Of a DNA stretch of 64,000 nucleotides, positions 8,041 through 17,196 are shown piece after piece (the first letter of the stretch is position 1; every line of letters starts with the position of its first letter). The position numbers and the translations under genes were made by a program. The notes beneath the pieces were generated by a model. That model was not told where the DNA came from. It made no database searches and saw only the letters and a program-made list of their open reading frames with translations. Source of the stretch: Alphaproteobacteria bacterium (lineage in GTDB: Bacteria; Pseudomonadota; Alphaproteobacteria; RF32; CAG-239). Where the stretch lies: assembly GCA_900767645.1 (NCBI GenBank), contig CAAFZY010000005.1, positions 1 to 64,000 on the forward strand, in the 5' to 3' direction.

Positions 8041-9228
8041 TTATTGCTCCGAGTTTATTTCATTAACCAACACGCCGCGAATCCAACGCAGTCCTTCCAC
8101 CGGCAGTTTATTACCGAATACGGTGGTGCCTTTATCGGATACAATGGCCAAAAAATAGCTGTCGGACGTGGGCGTAAAGTTAATGTCAATGCCTTTTAAT
8201 TCGCTGAACTTAATTACGCCGTCGCGAATGCGCAAAAAGCCGATTTTACGAAAAATATAAATGCGGTCTTTGCTCAGAACAATAATGTCTTTGGTGATAA
8301 GGCTTAAAAAAGCATAAATAATTATCGCAAGCAAAAAGGCATAAAATATTATCACGGCATTATACGGAAGATGCTGAATTAAAATATCGTGGTTTAATCC
8401 GGCATAGGCGAGCAAGCTGCCGAATGCGGCAATTGCAAACATGCTTAAAAAGCTGTACGCGTCAAAAAACAGTTTGCGAATTTTTATCATTTTTTCGCCG
8501 CTTTTTCGGCTTTTAAAACTGATGTATGAGGGTTTTTCCTGCCGATAAGCAAAATCTTTGGGCAGATGCCATTTGGCTACAACTTCAGGATACGAGCGGT
8601 TGAGGTCGTTAAAGTTGTGCGAAACCATACCGCGCTCTGAAATGGTTAATGCCGGCATACGCAAAATCTGAGCGTATTCTTTCCATAATTTGCGAATATG
8701 GTGCTTGTCGGTGCTGATGTACAGCGGTATAATTTTGGCAGGGTCTTTATGATACATTTCAATAATAAATTTATTTTTGTTGAAAATGCCGTATTGATAA
8801 AATTTTACTCGCAGACGGACGCCGGAATAATTGTAAAGGCGTTCGGAAAACTTATAACTTTTACCGAAAAAGGGGTGGTTTTTAACCGTGAAAACATCGC
8901 CGTCAAAAAAGATGATTTTATAACGAAGCAGGCGGATAAAAGAATTTAAAATCAGACCTGCGCCTAAAATAATCAATAAAGAATTAAAAATTACGGGAGG
9001 CACAAAGGTGTGAATTTTAATATGGGTTTGCGGTAAATTGCTTTCCAAATCGGCAACGCCGTCAAGTGAAAAATGAAAAATTTGGTAAACTCCGATTAAG
9101 CACAAAAAGGCTCCGCAAAGCGCCGCCACGCTTAAAATAAGGCGCGAAAACCTATCAACCCCGCGAGCCGGAAGTTTGCTTATATCAAACTTAAATTTAT
9201 GACTGTAATGGTCGGGATATTGTTGCAT
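8041..9228 (-). CDS. Polytopic membrane protein of unknown function
   Basis: The 395-residue protein appears to be an internal duplication. Each half has two membrane helices (LILSVAALCGAFLCLIGVYQI with a second pair partner near residue 65; FLSMFAIAAFGSLLAYAG and NAVIIFYAFLLAIIIYAFLSL) followed by a soluble beta-rich part (DGDVFTVKNHPFFG; KDRIYIFRKIGFLRIRDG) resembling bacterial PH-like domains. The start is the ATG after GAAGGAAAATAAC; a 97-residue upstream extension of the frame is AT-rich, non-conserved-looking and lacks a start signal. It is divergent from the diguanylate cyclase gene. Function is unknown. Confidence 0.75.
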   Translation of the reverse strand: MQQYPDHYSHKFKFDISKLPARGVDRFSRLILSVAALCGAFLCLIGVYQIFHFSLDGVADLESNLPQTHIKIHTFVPPVIFNSLLIILGAGLILNSFIRLLRYKIIFFDGDVFTVKNHPFFGKSYKFSERLYNYSGVRLRVKFYQYGIFNKNKFIIEMYHKDPAKIIPLYISTDKHHIRKLWKEYAQILRMPALTISERGMVSHNFNDLNRSYPEVVAKWHLPKDFAYRQEKPSYISFKSRKSGEKMIKIRKLFFDAYSFLSMFAIAAFGSLLAYAGLNHDILIQHLPYNAVIIFYAFLLAIIIYAFLSLITKDIIVLSKDRIYIFRKIGFLRIRDGVIKFSELKGIDINFTPTSDSYFLAIVSDKGTTVFGNKLPVEGLRWIRGVLVNEINSEQ

Positions 9229-9382
9229 GTTATTTTCCTTCAGAGTTACATAATATAAGCTTATATTACACCAATTAAATAAATAATCACCAAATTTTTT
9301 CAGTTTATATAAAAGTTTTATTTGAGTTTTTTGTTTTTGTTTATATAGTAAGTACATCAGTAGAAGTTTAAGAGTGGTTAAT

Positions 9383-11047
9383 ATGCTGTTTGCTAATGCT
9401 TTAAGCAATTTTGAAAATATGGCGTTCGGCGCTTTTGCACTGTTCTGTTTGGGCGTTGCTTCGTTTTGTGTCCGCGGTTTGAAAAACGGCAAAGGAATAA
9501 AAATTTTATTTGCCGGCATTCTGTTATTGGTATTTACTTCAGAAGTGCAGGTAAATGCCGAATTTTTTTATGAGCAGGGGGTATCGGCAAAAATTTTGCT
9601 TTTGAGCGAAATGCTGCTGATTTTGGCGGCGTCGGCATTTTTAATTATGGCATCATCGCATATTTTGTTGGAACAGCCGCTAAATCAAAATGTGCTGTTT
9701 GTTTTTGTGACCATCGGATTGTTGTTGGTTTTATATGCTATTTTTGCGGTTGAAGACGCCAATCTGGTGAATAAACTGCAACAAATTTTGCCGATTATCG
9801 GAATGAGTTATGTCTTTTTAAGTTTTGTTTCAAGGCCGAAGCTGTGGAAGTCTGCCGGACGAATGTTTGCCGGCGCGGCAACGCTTGGCTTAACGACGCT
9901 GTCAGCCTTGCCGCTTATCGCGCAATTTGAATATCCGTGGCACTTGCCGTTCGATATGCTGCTTTTGTTGGCATTTTCATACTTTTTGCTTTTGAATGAA
10001 AATTTAAAAGATAAAATGCTGCAGGCGCAGGATATGTATCGTAAAATTAATCAAAATATCGGGACGATTATTAAATCTTCGCCGTTTCCGATTATGATTT
10101 CACGCTTAGGCGACGATGCTTTGCTGCTGGTTAATAAAAATGCCGCCAAATTATTCGGCATTGATGAAAGCGAGTTGCCGCGTTATCATTTTAAAGATTT
10201 TTTTGTTGATGTCGATAATCGCAAACTTTTGCGGGAGCGGCTTGAAAAAAGCCGAGAAGTGCAAGATTTTGAAATTTTGGTTAAAACCGCCGGCGGCAAT
10301 ACGCCGTTTTGGCTGTTGGCATCGGTTAATGTTATTGATTACAACAACGATGTGGTGCTTTATGCGGCGTTTCAGGATATTACGTCGCGTAAACGGCGCG
10401 AATCGTTGTTGCAATCGCAAGCAGACCGCGATCCGTTGACGGCTGTTTACAACCGGCGTTATTTTGAAATGACGGTTGCCGAAAAAATTAAGACGGCGTA
10501 CGCTAAAAAGCAATCATTTGCGGTGTTAATGATAGATGCCGATAATTTTAAGCGGGTGAATGATACCTACGGACATAAAATCGGCGATAAAGTTTTAATG
10601 GAATTGGCGGCAATTTGCGAACGTTCTTTACGTCATGATGACGTGGTTGCTCGTTACGGCGGTGAAGAATTTGTGGTATTTCTGGCAAATGTAACTGCCG
10701 ATATTGCCGCAATGGTTGCCGGCAGATTAAAAGATGAAATTGCCCGAGCGGTAGTTTATTCAGATGAAAATCTTCCGGTTAAATTTACGGTCAGCATCGG
10801 GGTTGCTCCTTCCGGAATTTCTGATGATGTCGGCTTAATGATAAAAATGGCGGATGACGCAATGTATGCCGCTAAGCAGAACGGGCGGAACAGGGTTGAG
10901 CTGTTTAATGCCGAAATGACGGAAAAAATAAGCCAAAATAAAAACGATGACGATTTAAGGCTGATGCATCCGGCCTTTTCTGCCGAAGAAAATGAAGAAA
11001 TTTCATTGTTGGACGGTATTGAAACCACACATATGTCGGAGGATTAA
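9383..11047 (+). CDS. Membrane-bound PAS-GGDEF diguanylate cyclase
   Basis: The 554-residue protein makes the second messenger c-di-GMP. The first 210 residues hold about seven membrane helices. A PAS domain follows (IIKSSPFPIMISRLGDDALLLVNKNAAKLFG ... DITSRKRRE), then a GGDEF domain with intact catalytic GGEEF (RYGGEEFVVF) and a product-inhibition I-site RHDD exactly five residues before it. DADNFKRVNDTYGHKIGD is the usual substrate loop. The ATG at 9383 sits 8 nt after AGAG; a GTG three codons earlier is an alternative. It is followed after 6 bp by an RNA methyltransferase gene. Confidence 0.92.
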   Translation: MLFANALSNFENMAFGAFALFCLGVASFCVRGLKNGKGIKILFAGILLLVFTSEVQVNAEFFYEQGVSAKILLLSEMLLILAASAFLIMASSHILLEQPLNQNVLFVFVTIGLLLVLYAIFAVEDANLVNKLQQILPIIGMSYVFLSFVSRPKLWKSAGRMFAGAATLGLTTLSALPLIAQFEYPWHLPFDMLLLLAFSYFLLLNENLKDKMLQAQDMYRKINQNIGTIIKSSPFPIMISRLGDDALLLVNKNAAKLFGIDESELPRYHFKDFFVDVDNRKLLRERLEKSREVQDFEILVKTAGGNTPFWLLASVNVIDYNNDVVLYAAFQDITSRKRRESLLQSQADRDPLTAVYNRRYFEMTVAEKIKTAYAKKQSFAVLMIDADNFKRVNDTYGHKIGDKVLMELAAICERSLRHDDVVARYGGEEFVVFLANVTADIAAMVAGRLKDEIARAVVYSDENLPVKFTVSIGVAPSGISDDVGLMIKMADDAMYAAKQNGRNRVELFNAEMTEKISQNKNDDDLRLMHPAFSAEENEEISLLDGIETTHMSED

Positions 11048-11053
11048 TTTAAA

Positions 11054-12196
11054 ATGGGTTGCATATATCAACAAAGTTGCGGGGGTTGCAGTTTCAGAGA
11101 TAAAACGCCGGAAGAGTATCAAACCTTCAAAGAGCAAAAGGTTAAAGGTATTTTAAATGCCGGCTTAAAAGAGCACACATATCATTGGAACAAACCGGTG
11201 TTTTTACCTGACGGTACACGCCGCCGCGCCGCATTGGCTTTTTCTTACGGTAAAAACGAGTTGTTGCTCGGGTTCAATGAAAATAAAAGCAACCGAATAG
11301 TCAATTGCGAACAATGTTTAATGCTAACCCCGAAAATTAATGCGGTATTGCCGTCGCTCCGCAAGTTTTTAGCAGAATTTTGCGCTATAAAAGCAAGCCG
11401 CAAACTTAAAGGTAAAAAAATTGTTGTATCATCGGTAAACAAAGGCGATGTGTTGATTTTAGAAGCCGATAACGGGCTTGATGTTGTGCTTGAAGCCGAT
11501 GGCGAGCTTACACTTGACCATCGTATGGCAATTTTTGAGTATGTGAACGCTGCGGCGGATATTATTCGGTTTTCATTCAGACGTAAAACTGAGGAACAAG
11601 CCGAGCCGGTGGTTGAAAAATTAAAACCGGTGATAAAAATTGCCGGATTTGATATTTATATTGCCGCCGGAACATTTTTGCAGGCATCTAAAGCCGGACA
11701 AGACGCCTTAATTTCACCGGTACTGAAATATATAGGCGCCACCGGAGGTAAGATTGCCGATTTGTTTTGCGGAATCGGCACATTTTCATATCCGTTAGCC
11801 GTAAATAAAGAAAACAAAATTACGGCAGCGGATTTAAATGAACCGCTTTTAAACGGATTTAAGGCTTCATTAAACGCGAATATGTTGCACAATGTTGAAA
11901 TTGTAAAACGCAACTTGTTCAAATATCCGTTTACGGCGGCGGAGCTTAAAGGATTTAAAGCTGTGGTTTTTGATCCGCCGCGAGCCGGAGCGGCCGCTCA
12001 AGTTGCGGAACTTGCAAAAATGGAACAAAGTGACAAGCCTGAAAAAGCAGTGGCGGTTTCATGTAATCCGCACAGCTTTGTAAATGACGCCAATGTTCTG
12101 ATTGCCGGAGGTTACAAACTGGAAGAAGTTACTATGGTAGACCAATTTGTGTATTCTAATCACGCGGAGCTGGTTGCATTGTTTACAAAAAAATAA
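11054..12196 (+). CDS. TrmA/RlmC/RlmD-family RNA (uracil-C5) methyltransferase
   Basis: The 380-residue SAM-dependent enzyme would methylate uracil C5 in rRNA. An N-terminal Cys set (C3, C9, C12 in GCIYQQSCGGC, plus NCEQC near residue 80) matches the iron-sulfur cluster ligands of the family. SAM motif IADLFCGIGTFSYPLA, substrate motif VFDPPRAGA and catalytic cysteine in VSCNPHSF are present. The TRAM domain of RlmD is missing, so the layout is more like RlmC. The exact target base is not determinable here. Confidence 0.88.
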   Translation: MGCIYQQSCGGCSFRDKTPEEYQTFKEQKVKGILNAGLKEHTYHWNKPVFLPDGTRRRAALAFSYGKNELLLGFNENKSNRIVNCEQCLMLTPKINAVLPSLRKFLAEFCAIKASRKLKGKKIVVSSVNKGDVLILEADNGLDVVLEADGELTLDHRMAIFEYVNAAADIIRFSFRRKTEEQAEPVVEKLKPVIKIAGFDIYIAAGTFLQASKAGQDALISPVLKYIGATGGKIADLFCGIGTFSYPLAVNKENKITAADLNEPLLNGFKASLNANMLHNVEIVKRNLFKYPFTAAELKGFKAVVFDPPRAGAAAQVAELAKMEQSDKPEKAVAVSCNPHSFVNDANVLIAGGYKLEEVTMVDQFVYSNHAELVALFTKK

Positions 12197-12235
12197 GCAT
12201 TGCGGTATATACTCTTAAAAAACAAAGGAGAAAAT

Positions 12236-12775
12236 ATGAAAAAAATTTTGTTAAGTATGGCGGCGCTTGCGCTTTTGGGCGCTTGCTCATTTAAAAATCA
12301 AGATGAAAATCATTTTGTTGTGGTTTCAGGCGAGGATGATACTTCATATTTGAAAGATATTGACGCCTGCCCGAAGGTGCATATCAGACAGAATGATACC
12401 AAAATTGTGCAAGTTGCCGAATATCGCGAGCTATTCACCATTGAGGCTATCGGATATGAAGGACGTTGCTATTTTAATAAAAAACTCGGTAAAGACAAAG
12501 CGATTGTAAAGCCCAAATTCAAAATTACCCGTTTGGAAGAGAGCGATGTTACCGATGTGCATTTTTCATATTATCTTGAAACAGTTGAAGGACCAACCAA
12601 TTATTTAGGTAAAAAAACATATTTTGCCGAAGTTCATATTCCGCGCGGTGTAACGGTTTTAGATTATAGTGCTGAAGGCGGCGAACTTACTATTCCGGTT
12701 CCCGGTACTTATAATATGGATATTTATTTAGGGCTTAAAGCTAAAGCTCAAGATTTGGAATATAGAACAAAATAG
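12236..12775 (+). CDS. Putative lipoprotein of unknown function
   Basis: The 179-residue protein begins MKKILLSMAALALLGACSF, a lipoprotein signal with lipobox LGAC (Cys at about residue 17). The mature part has two further cysteines (DACPKV, GRCYF) and a beta-rich look, but matches no family I can name. The start follows AAAGGAGAAAAT. It lies 39 bp after the methyltransferase gene and 10 bp before transketolase; a functional link is not evident. Confidence 0.75.
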   Translation: MKKILLSMAALALLGACSFKNQDENHFVVVSGEDDTSYLKDIDACPKVHIRQNDTKIVQVAEYRELFTIEAIGYEGRCYFNKKLGKDKAIVKPKFKITRLEESDVTDVHFSYYLETVEGPTNYLGKKTYFAEVHIPRGVTVLDYSAEGGELTIPVPGTYNMDIYLGLKAKAQDLEYRTK

Positions 12776-12785
12776 GGAGAAAATT

Positions 12786-14762
12786 ATGCAGTATAATTAT
12801 AAAGATATGGCTAACGCTATTCGTTTTTTAAGTGCCGACGCTATTGATAAAGCTAATTCAGGACACCCCGGAATGCCGCTCGGCATGGCAGATGTTGCTA
12901 CTGTTTTGTTTAGTAAATTTATAAAAATAAATCCGTCATCTCCTCAATGGTTTGACCGCGACCGCTTTGTGCTTTCAGCCGGACACGGCTCAATGTTGTT
13001 ATATTCGTTGCTGTATTTGCTCGGGTATGAAGACATTGGTATTGAAGATATTAAAAACTTTCGCCGGCTTGGCTCAAAAACCGCCGGTCATCCCGAATAC
13101 GGACATTTGGCCGGAATTGATATGACAACCGGTCCTTTAGGACAAGGAATATCATCGGCGGTCGGTATGGCTCTTGCCGAACGTATTGTTAATGCCAAAT
13201 TCGGGGATAAGCTTTGCAATCACTATACTTATGTTATTTGCGGCGACGGGTGCTTAATGGAAGGAATTTCCGAAGAAGCGGCATCTTTAGCCGGTCATCT
13301 GAAGCTAAACAAGCTTATTGTATTGTGGGATAACAACAATATTACGATTGACGGCAATGTATCCGCCGCAAGTTCAACCAATCAACCGGCGCGTTTTAAG
13401 GCAATGGGGTGGAACGTTCTGGAAATTAACGGTCATGATTATGCTGAAATTGAAAATGCTTTAACGGTGGCGCAAAAATCCGACAAGCCGGTGTTAATTG
13501 CATGTAAAACCACTATCGGTTTTGGCGCGCCGATGAAATGCGGCACTTCAAAATGTCACGGGTCGCCGCTTGGTGAAGCAGAAACCGCGGCAATGCGCCA
13601 TGAACTTGCTTGGCCGTATCCGCCCTTTGAATTACCGTGCGAAGTTTTAAACGCATGGCGAATCGCCGGAAATAAAAGTAAATCCGCTTATCAGTCATGG
13701 GAAAAATGCGCTCAAGCGGCAGGCAAAGAATTTAGCGATTACATCAATGATGTTTTACCGGAAAATTGGCACAAAGATTTAGACGCGCTTAAAGAAAAAG
13801 CAATTGTTGAAAAAACTAAAGTTGCCACGCGTAAAGCCTCGCAAATGTGTTTGGAAACCATTGTGCCGAATATTCCGCAAATTGTGGGCGGTTCGGCTGA
13901 TTTGGCAGCTTCAAATTTAACTTTTGTGAATAACATGAAAACCGTAACAGCAGCTGATTATAACGGAAATAACGTTATGTACGGAATCCGCGAACATGCC
14001 ATGGCGGCAATTATGAACGGCATGAGTCTGCATGGCGGAGTTATTCCGTACGGCGGAACTTTTTTTGTATTTTCGGATTATATGCGCCCGTCAATGCGGT
14101 TGGCGGCTTTGATGGGAATCAGAGTTGTTTATGTTTTAACCCATGATTCTATCGGTGTTGGTGAAGACGGCCCGACGCATCAGCCGATTGAACAGCTGGC
14201 GTCATATCGGGCGATGCCGAATATTTATACGTTCCGCCCGTGCGACGTGGTTGAAACGGCAGAGGCGTGGGAGCTTGCTTTAACGGCTGAAAAAACGCCG
14301 AGCATATTGGTACTTTCGCGTCAAGGATTGCCGATGTTGCGTGTTTCGGCGGCGGAAAATTTAACGGCTAAAGGCGGCTATGTTATCTCAGATGTGCAAA
14401 AGGGCAAAAAGCGTAAAGCTACGATAATCGCAACCGGCTCAGAGGTGGCTTTAGCGGTTGAGGCACAAAAAATCTTACGCAAAAAAGAGATTGAGGTCGC
14501 GGTGGTTTCAATGCCGTGTACGGAGTTGTTTGATAAGCAACCAAACGACTATAAAGAACAAGTGCTCGGTAATTGTCCGCGGGTTGCAGTTGAGGCTGCC
14601 GCTAAATTCGGTTGGGAAAGATACACCGGCTTAAACGGCGCAATTATCGGCATGGACGGCTTTGGTGCTTCCGGTCCGGCAAGCGAACTTTATCCGCATT
14701 TCGGTATTACCGCCGAGAAAGTGGCAGAGGCTGTTGTTCATGCCACTATGAATTTTGCATGA
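12786..14762 (+). CDS. tkt: Transketolase
   Basis: The 658-residue enzyme transfers two-carbon units in the pentose phosphate pathway using thiamine diphosphate. Visible motifs are NSGHPGMPLG, the TPP-binding GDGCLMEGISEEA ... LWDNNNITIDG, the middle-domain GIREHAMAAIMNGM with the catalytic glutamate, and the transketolase signature around VYVLTHDSIGVGEDGPTHQPIEQL. Length and domain order are normal. The ribosome site is GGGAGAAAATT. A rhodanese gene follows after 69 bp. Confidence 0.97.
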   Translation: MQYNYKDMANAIRFLSADAIDKANSGHPGMPLGMADVATVLFSKFIKINPSSPQWFDRDRFVLSAGHGSMLLYSLLYLLGYEDIGIEDIKNFRRLGSKTAGHPEYGHLAGIDMTTGPLGQGISSAVGMALAERIVNAKFGDKLCNHYTYVICGDGCLMEGISEEAASLAGHLKLNKLIVLWDNNNITIDGNVSAASSTNQPARFKAMGWNVLEINGHDYAEIENALTVAQKSDKPVLIACKTTIGFGAPMKCGTSKCHGSPLGEAETAAMRHELAWPYPPFELPCEVLNAWRIAGNKSKSAYQSWEKCAQAAGKEFSDYINDVLPENWHKDLDALKEKAIVEKTKVATRKASQMCLETIVPNIPQIVGGSADLAASNLTFVNNMKTVTAADYNGNNVMYGIREHAMAAIMNGMSLHGGVIPYGGTFFVFSDYMRPSMRLAALMGIRVVYVLTHDSIGVGEDGPTHQPIEQLASYRAMPNIYTFRPCDVVETAEAWELALTAEKTPSILVLSRQGLPMLRVSAAENLTAKGGYVISDVQKGKKRKATIIATGSEVALAVEAQKILRKKEIEVAVVSMPCTELFDKQPNDYKEQVLGNCPRVAVEAAAKFGWERYTGLNGAIIGMDGFGASGPASELYPHFGITAEKVAEAVVHATMNFA

Positions 14763-14831
14763 GTTATAAACGTTGGTTTAATTTAAATTATCCGCCCGCT
14801 TGCTTATATCAATGTTTGAGGAGGGCGGCAA

Positions 14832-15143
14832 ATGAGATTTATAAAACCGAAAGATTTAAATAATAATTCTTTGATTTTAGATGTTCGAGATGAAAGCGAA
14901 TATTATAAAGAAAGTTTGGCATATCCGCATTATTTTGAGCCGTTAAAACATTTAAAACCTGAGATTTTTGTTAAAACGCATCATCTTGACGGTTCGCAAA
15001 CCATTAATATTATTTGCGCTTCCGGCGGCAGGTCGTCACAAGCGGCGCAAATGTTTGAACAAAGCGGATATGATAATGTGGCGGTGGTTATCGGCGGAAT
15101 TATTGAAGCCGATTATGAAGGTTTGCCGATTGTGCGCAATTAA
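14832..15143 (+). CDS. Single-domain rhodanese-like protein
   Basis: The 103-residue protein is one rhodanese domain. LILDVRDESEYYKESL is the CH2A-like N-terminal motif, and the active-site loop CASGGRSS carries the catalytic cysteine; the GGIIEADYEGLPIVRN C-terminus is typical. Such proteins move sulfane sulfur, but the physiological partner is unknown. A strong ribosome site, GAGGAGG, precedes the start. Confidence 0.88.
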   Translation: MRFIKPKDLNNNSLILDVRDESEYYKESLAYPHYFEPLKHLKPEIFVKTHHLDGSQTINIICASGGRSSQAAQMFEQSGYDNVAVVIGGIIEADYEGLPIVRN

Positions 15144-15209
15144 AATTATGCTGGAAATCTGTCAGTTCGGGTGTTAAAATTCTTCTTGATTGTTTTTAAG
15201 GAGAATTTT

Positions 15210-15839
15210 ATGCCTGATTGGTCAGAAGAAAATAAATGCAGAGGTCTAATTGCCGGAGTTGACGAGGCGGGGCGCGGTCCGTGGGCAGGTCCGGTGGTGG
15301 CCGGCGCAGTGGTGTTTTTTAACCGCAAGATTAATCCGGTGTTATTAAATTCGCTTGATGATTCAAAAAAATTATCCGCTAAAAAGCGTGAAGAACTGTA
15401 TAAGTTAATCCAAACAGAAGAAATTGCCGGTAATTTATCGTATGGAATTGGCGAGGCAACGGCTGCGGAAATTGATGAAATTAACATTTTACAAGCAACT
15501 TTTTTGGCAATGCGGCGGGCAATGGCGGCATTAAAATGCAAGCCGGATATGGCGCTGGTTGACGGTAACCGCACCCCGACAGATTTTGCATGTCAATGTA
15601 AAACCATTGTTAAAGGCGATGCAAAATCATTCAGTATTGCCGCCGCCTCAATTATGGCTAAAGTGTATCGTGACCGCCTGATGGCGGAATTGGCGCAAAA
15701 ATATCCGTGGTACGGATTTGAAAAAAACGCCGGATACGGCACCAAAGCGCATATTGACGGATTAAAACAGCACGGAATTACGCCGGAACATCGCAAATCA
15801 TATCGTCCGATAGCGGAAATTATTGCCGCAAAGAGTTAA
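15210..15839 (+). CDS. rnhB: Ribonuclease HII
   Basis: The 209-residue enzyme removes ribonucleotides from DNA-RNA hybrids. AGVDEAGRGPWAGPVVAGAVV holds the first catalytic D/E pair, LVDGNRTP and SIAAASIMAKVYRDRLM the later ones, and GYGTKAHIDGLKQHGITPEHRKSY is the conserved C-terminal motif. The start is the ATG after AAGGAGAATTTT; an in-frame ATG at 15171 has no ribosome site. The last 20 bp overlap the 3' end of the convergent M48 protease gene. Confidence 0.96.
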   Translation: MPDWSEENKCRGLIAGVDEAGRGPWAGPVVAGAVVFFNRKINPVLLNSLDDSKKLSAKKREELYKLIQTEEIAGNLSYGIGEATAAEIDEINILQATFLAMRRAMAALKCKPDMALVDGNRTPTDFACQCKTIVKGDAKSFSIAAASIMAKVYRDRLMAELAQKYPWYGFEKNAGYGTKAHIDGLKQHGITPEHRKSYRPIAEIIAAKS

Positions 15840-17196
15840 GCAGGCTTTTTAAATCAGCTAATTTCAGTTTGAGCTCAGGCGAGGGATTATTTTTTTCAGC
15901 CTGCATTATTTGCTTTTCGGCGATATTATAATTTTCAAGCATCATATTAAATCGGGCGGAAGCATATAGCGCATCGGCTTTGCGGCCGGCCTCATCATAA
16001 GCGCGGGCAAGCAAAACCCAGCTGTCGGCTTTTTCTTTTTTTAAAATACTGCGATTAAGAGCGGCAATAATTTGTTTAAGTTCGTCCAAATTATGCGGAG
16101 ATTCAAGCGCCGCTTGCGCCCAACCGAACATGATTTCTGCCGAATCGGGGCGTAGTGATAAAGCCTGTTGATAAGCGGTGAGAGCTTCCGATAATTTGCC
16201 TTTTTCAAACAAAAACTGTCCTTTAAGTTCGTAAAAAAACGGGTTGTTCGGTTGTTTGGCAATTAAGGAGTCGATATTTTTCAACGCCTGCGGCAAATTG
16301 TTTTGCCGATAATATAAAATGGCGCGGGCATATTGCGCCGGCGCTGACGTATCCGAAAGGGGATAAAGCTTAAAACCTTGCTCGGTCGGCAGTAAAAAGG
16401 CTGATAATTTTGCCTTAACCATCTTAAATTGCTTATCAAGCGGCGAGGTTGTTGTTCCGTTGTTATTTTTAACAGCCTGATTGAAAAATGCAACACGCTC
16501 GCTGTTAAGCGGGTGAGTGCGAAAATACGGAATGTCAGAATAGCCGTTAAGCCGGTTGGTGCGAGCCGATTTTTGCATAAAGTTTTTTAACCCCAACGAC
16601 GATTGATTTAATTGTTTTAAATATTTTACCGCGCTTTCATCGGCGCTGCGTTCTTCTTGCATTTGATACGCGGTCATGGAATTTAAAAGCGAGCTTTGCG
16701 AACCAAGCATAACGGCAAGCGCAGCTTCGGCATTGCCGGAAGCTGCCGCGGCGGCGCCGGCGGCAATTAATGAGGCAACACTGGCAATTTGCGCTTGTCC
16801 GATACGAATTTTTTGCCGCACAATATGTCCGCCGGCGATGTGACCGGCTTCGTGAGCTAAAATGCCGTTAAGTTCATTTACGTTGTCGGCGTTCATTAAA
16901 GTTCCGCTGTGAATAACCAAATAATTTCCGTCGCTCACAAAAGCGTTAAGCGTAGAATCGTTAGCGATTAATATTTTATTGGGATTAAAAGCAATGTCGG
17001 CGGTTTGAAAGATGGGCTTTACAATATTTTGCACCAGAGATTCGCTCTCGTCGTCAGAAATAAACGACAATGCGGCGGCGTTAAATGATAAAATACAAAA
17101 GCTGAAAATCAGTACGGGCAAAGTAAAATGCCGGCAGATTGTTAAAATCTGCCGGGTTTTTACGAAAACGATTAACCGATTAATTTTCTCCACCAT
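15820..17196 (-). CDS. BepA-like M48 metalloprotease with TPR domain
   Basis: The 458-residue periplasmic protein has an N-terminal signal segment (LPVLIFSFCILSFNAAA), an M48 peptidase domain with the zinc motif HEAGH (ILAHEAGHIAGGHIV) and the third ligand in EERSADESAVKYL, then TPR repeats from about residue 290. This is the layout of BepA/YfgC, which degrades or assists stalled outer-membrane proteins. The ATG overlaps the end of the RNase E gene by 25 bp and follows AAGGAAGG, so the two are probably cotranscribed. A perfect hairpin lies inside codons 14-22 (see 17131-17160). Confidence 0.9.
   Translation of the reverse strand: MVEKINRLIVFVKTRQILTICRHFTLPVLIFSFCILSFNAAALSFISDDESESLVQNIVKPIFQTADIAFNPNKILIANDSTLNAFVSDGNYLVIHSGTLMNADNVNELNGILAHEAGHIAGGHIVRQKIRIGQAQIASVASLIAAGAAAAASGNAEAALAVMLGSQSSLLNSMTAYQMQEERSADESAVKYLKQLNQSSLGLKNFMQKSARTNRLNGYSDIPYFRTHPLNSERVAFFNQAVKNNNGTTTSPLDKQFKMVKAKLSAFLLPTEQGFKLYPLSDTSAPAQYARAILYYRQNNLPQALKNIDSLIAKQPNNPFFYELKGQFLFEKGKLSEALTAYQQALSLRPDSAEIMFGWAQAALESPHNLDELKQIIAALNRSILKKEKADSWVLLARAYDEAGRKADALYASARFNMMLENYNIAEKQIMQAEKNNPSPELKLKLADLKSLLNSLRQ
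17131..17160 (+). terminator. Intrinsic-terminator-like hairpin inside the M48 gene
   Basis: CCGGCAGATT, loop GTTAA, AATCTGCCGG is a perfect 10-bp stem followed on the plus strand by GTTTTT. It looks like a terminator for transcripts antisense to the RNase E / M48 operon. On the sense (minus) strand the hairpin forms too but has no U-tract, so it could only affect mRNA stability or processing. Confidence 0.45.

Noticed and set aside
9229..9519. 97-residue extension of the membrane protein at 8041-9228
   Set aside because: It overlaps the start of the divergent diguanylate cyclase and lacks a start signal; the internal ATG has a good ribosome site.
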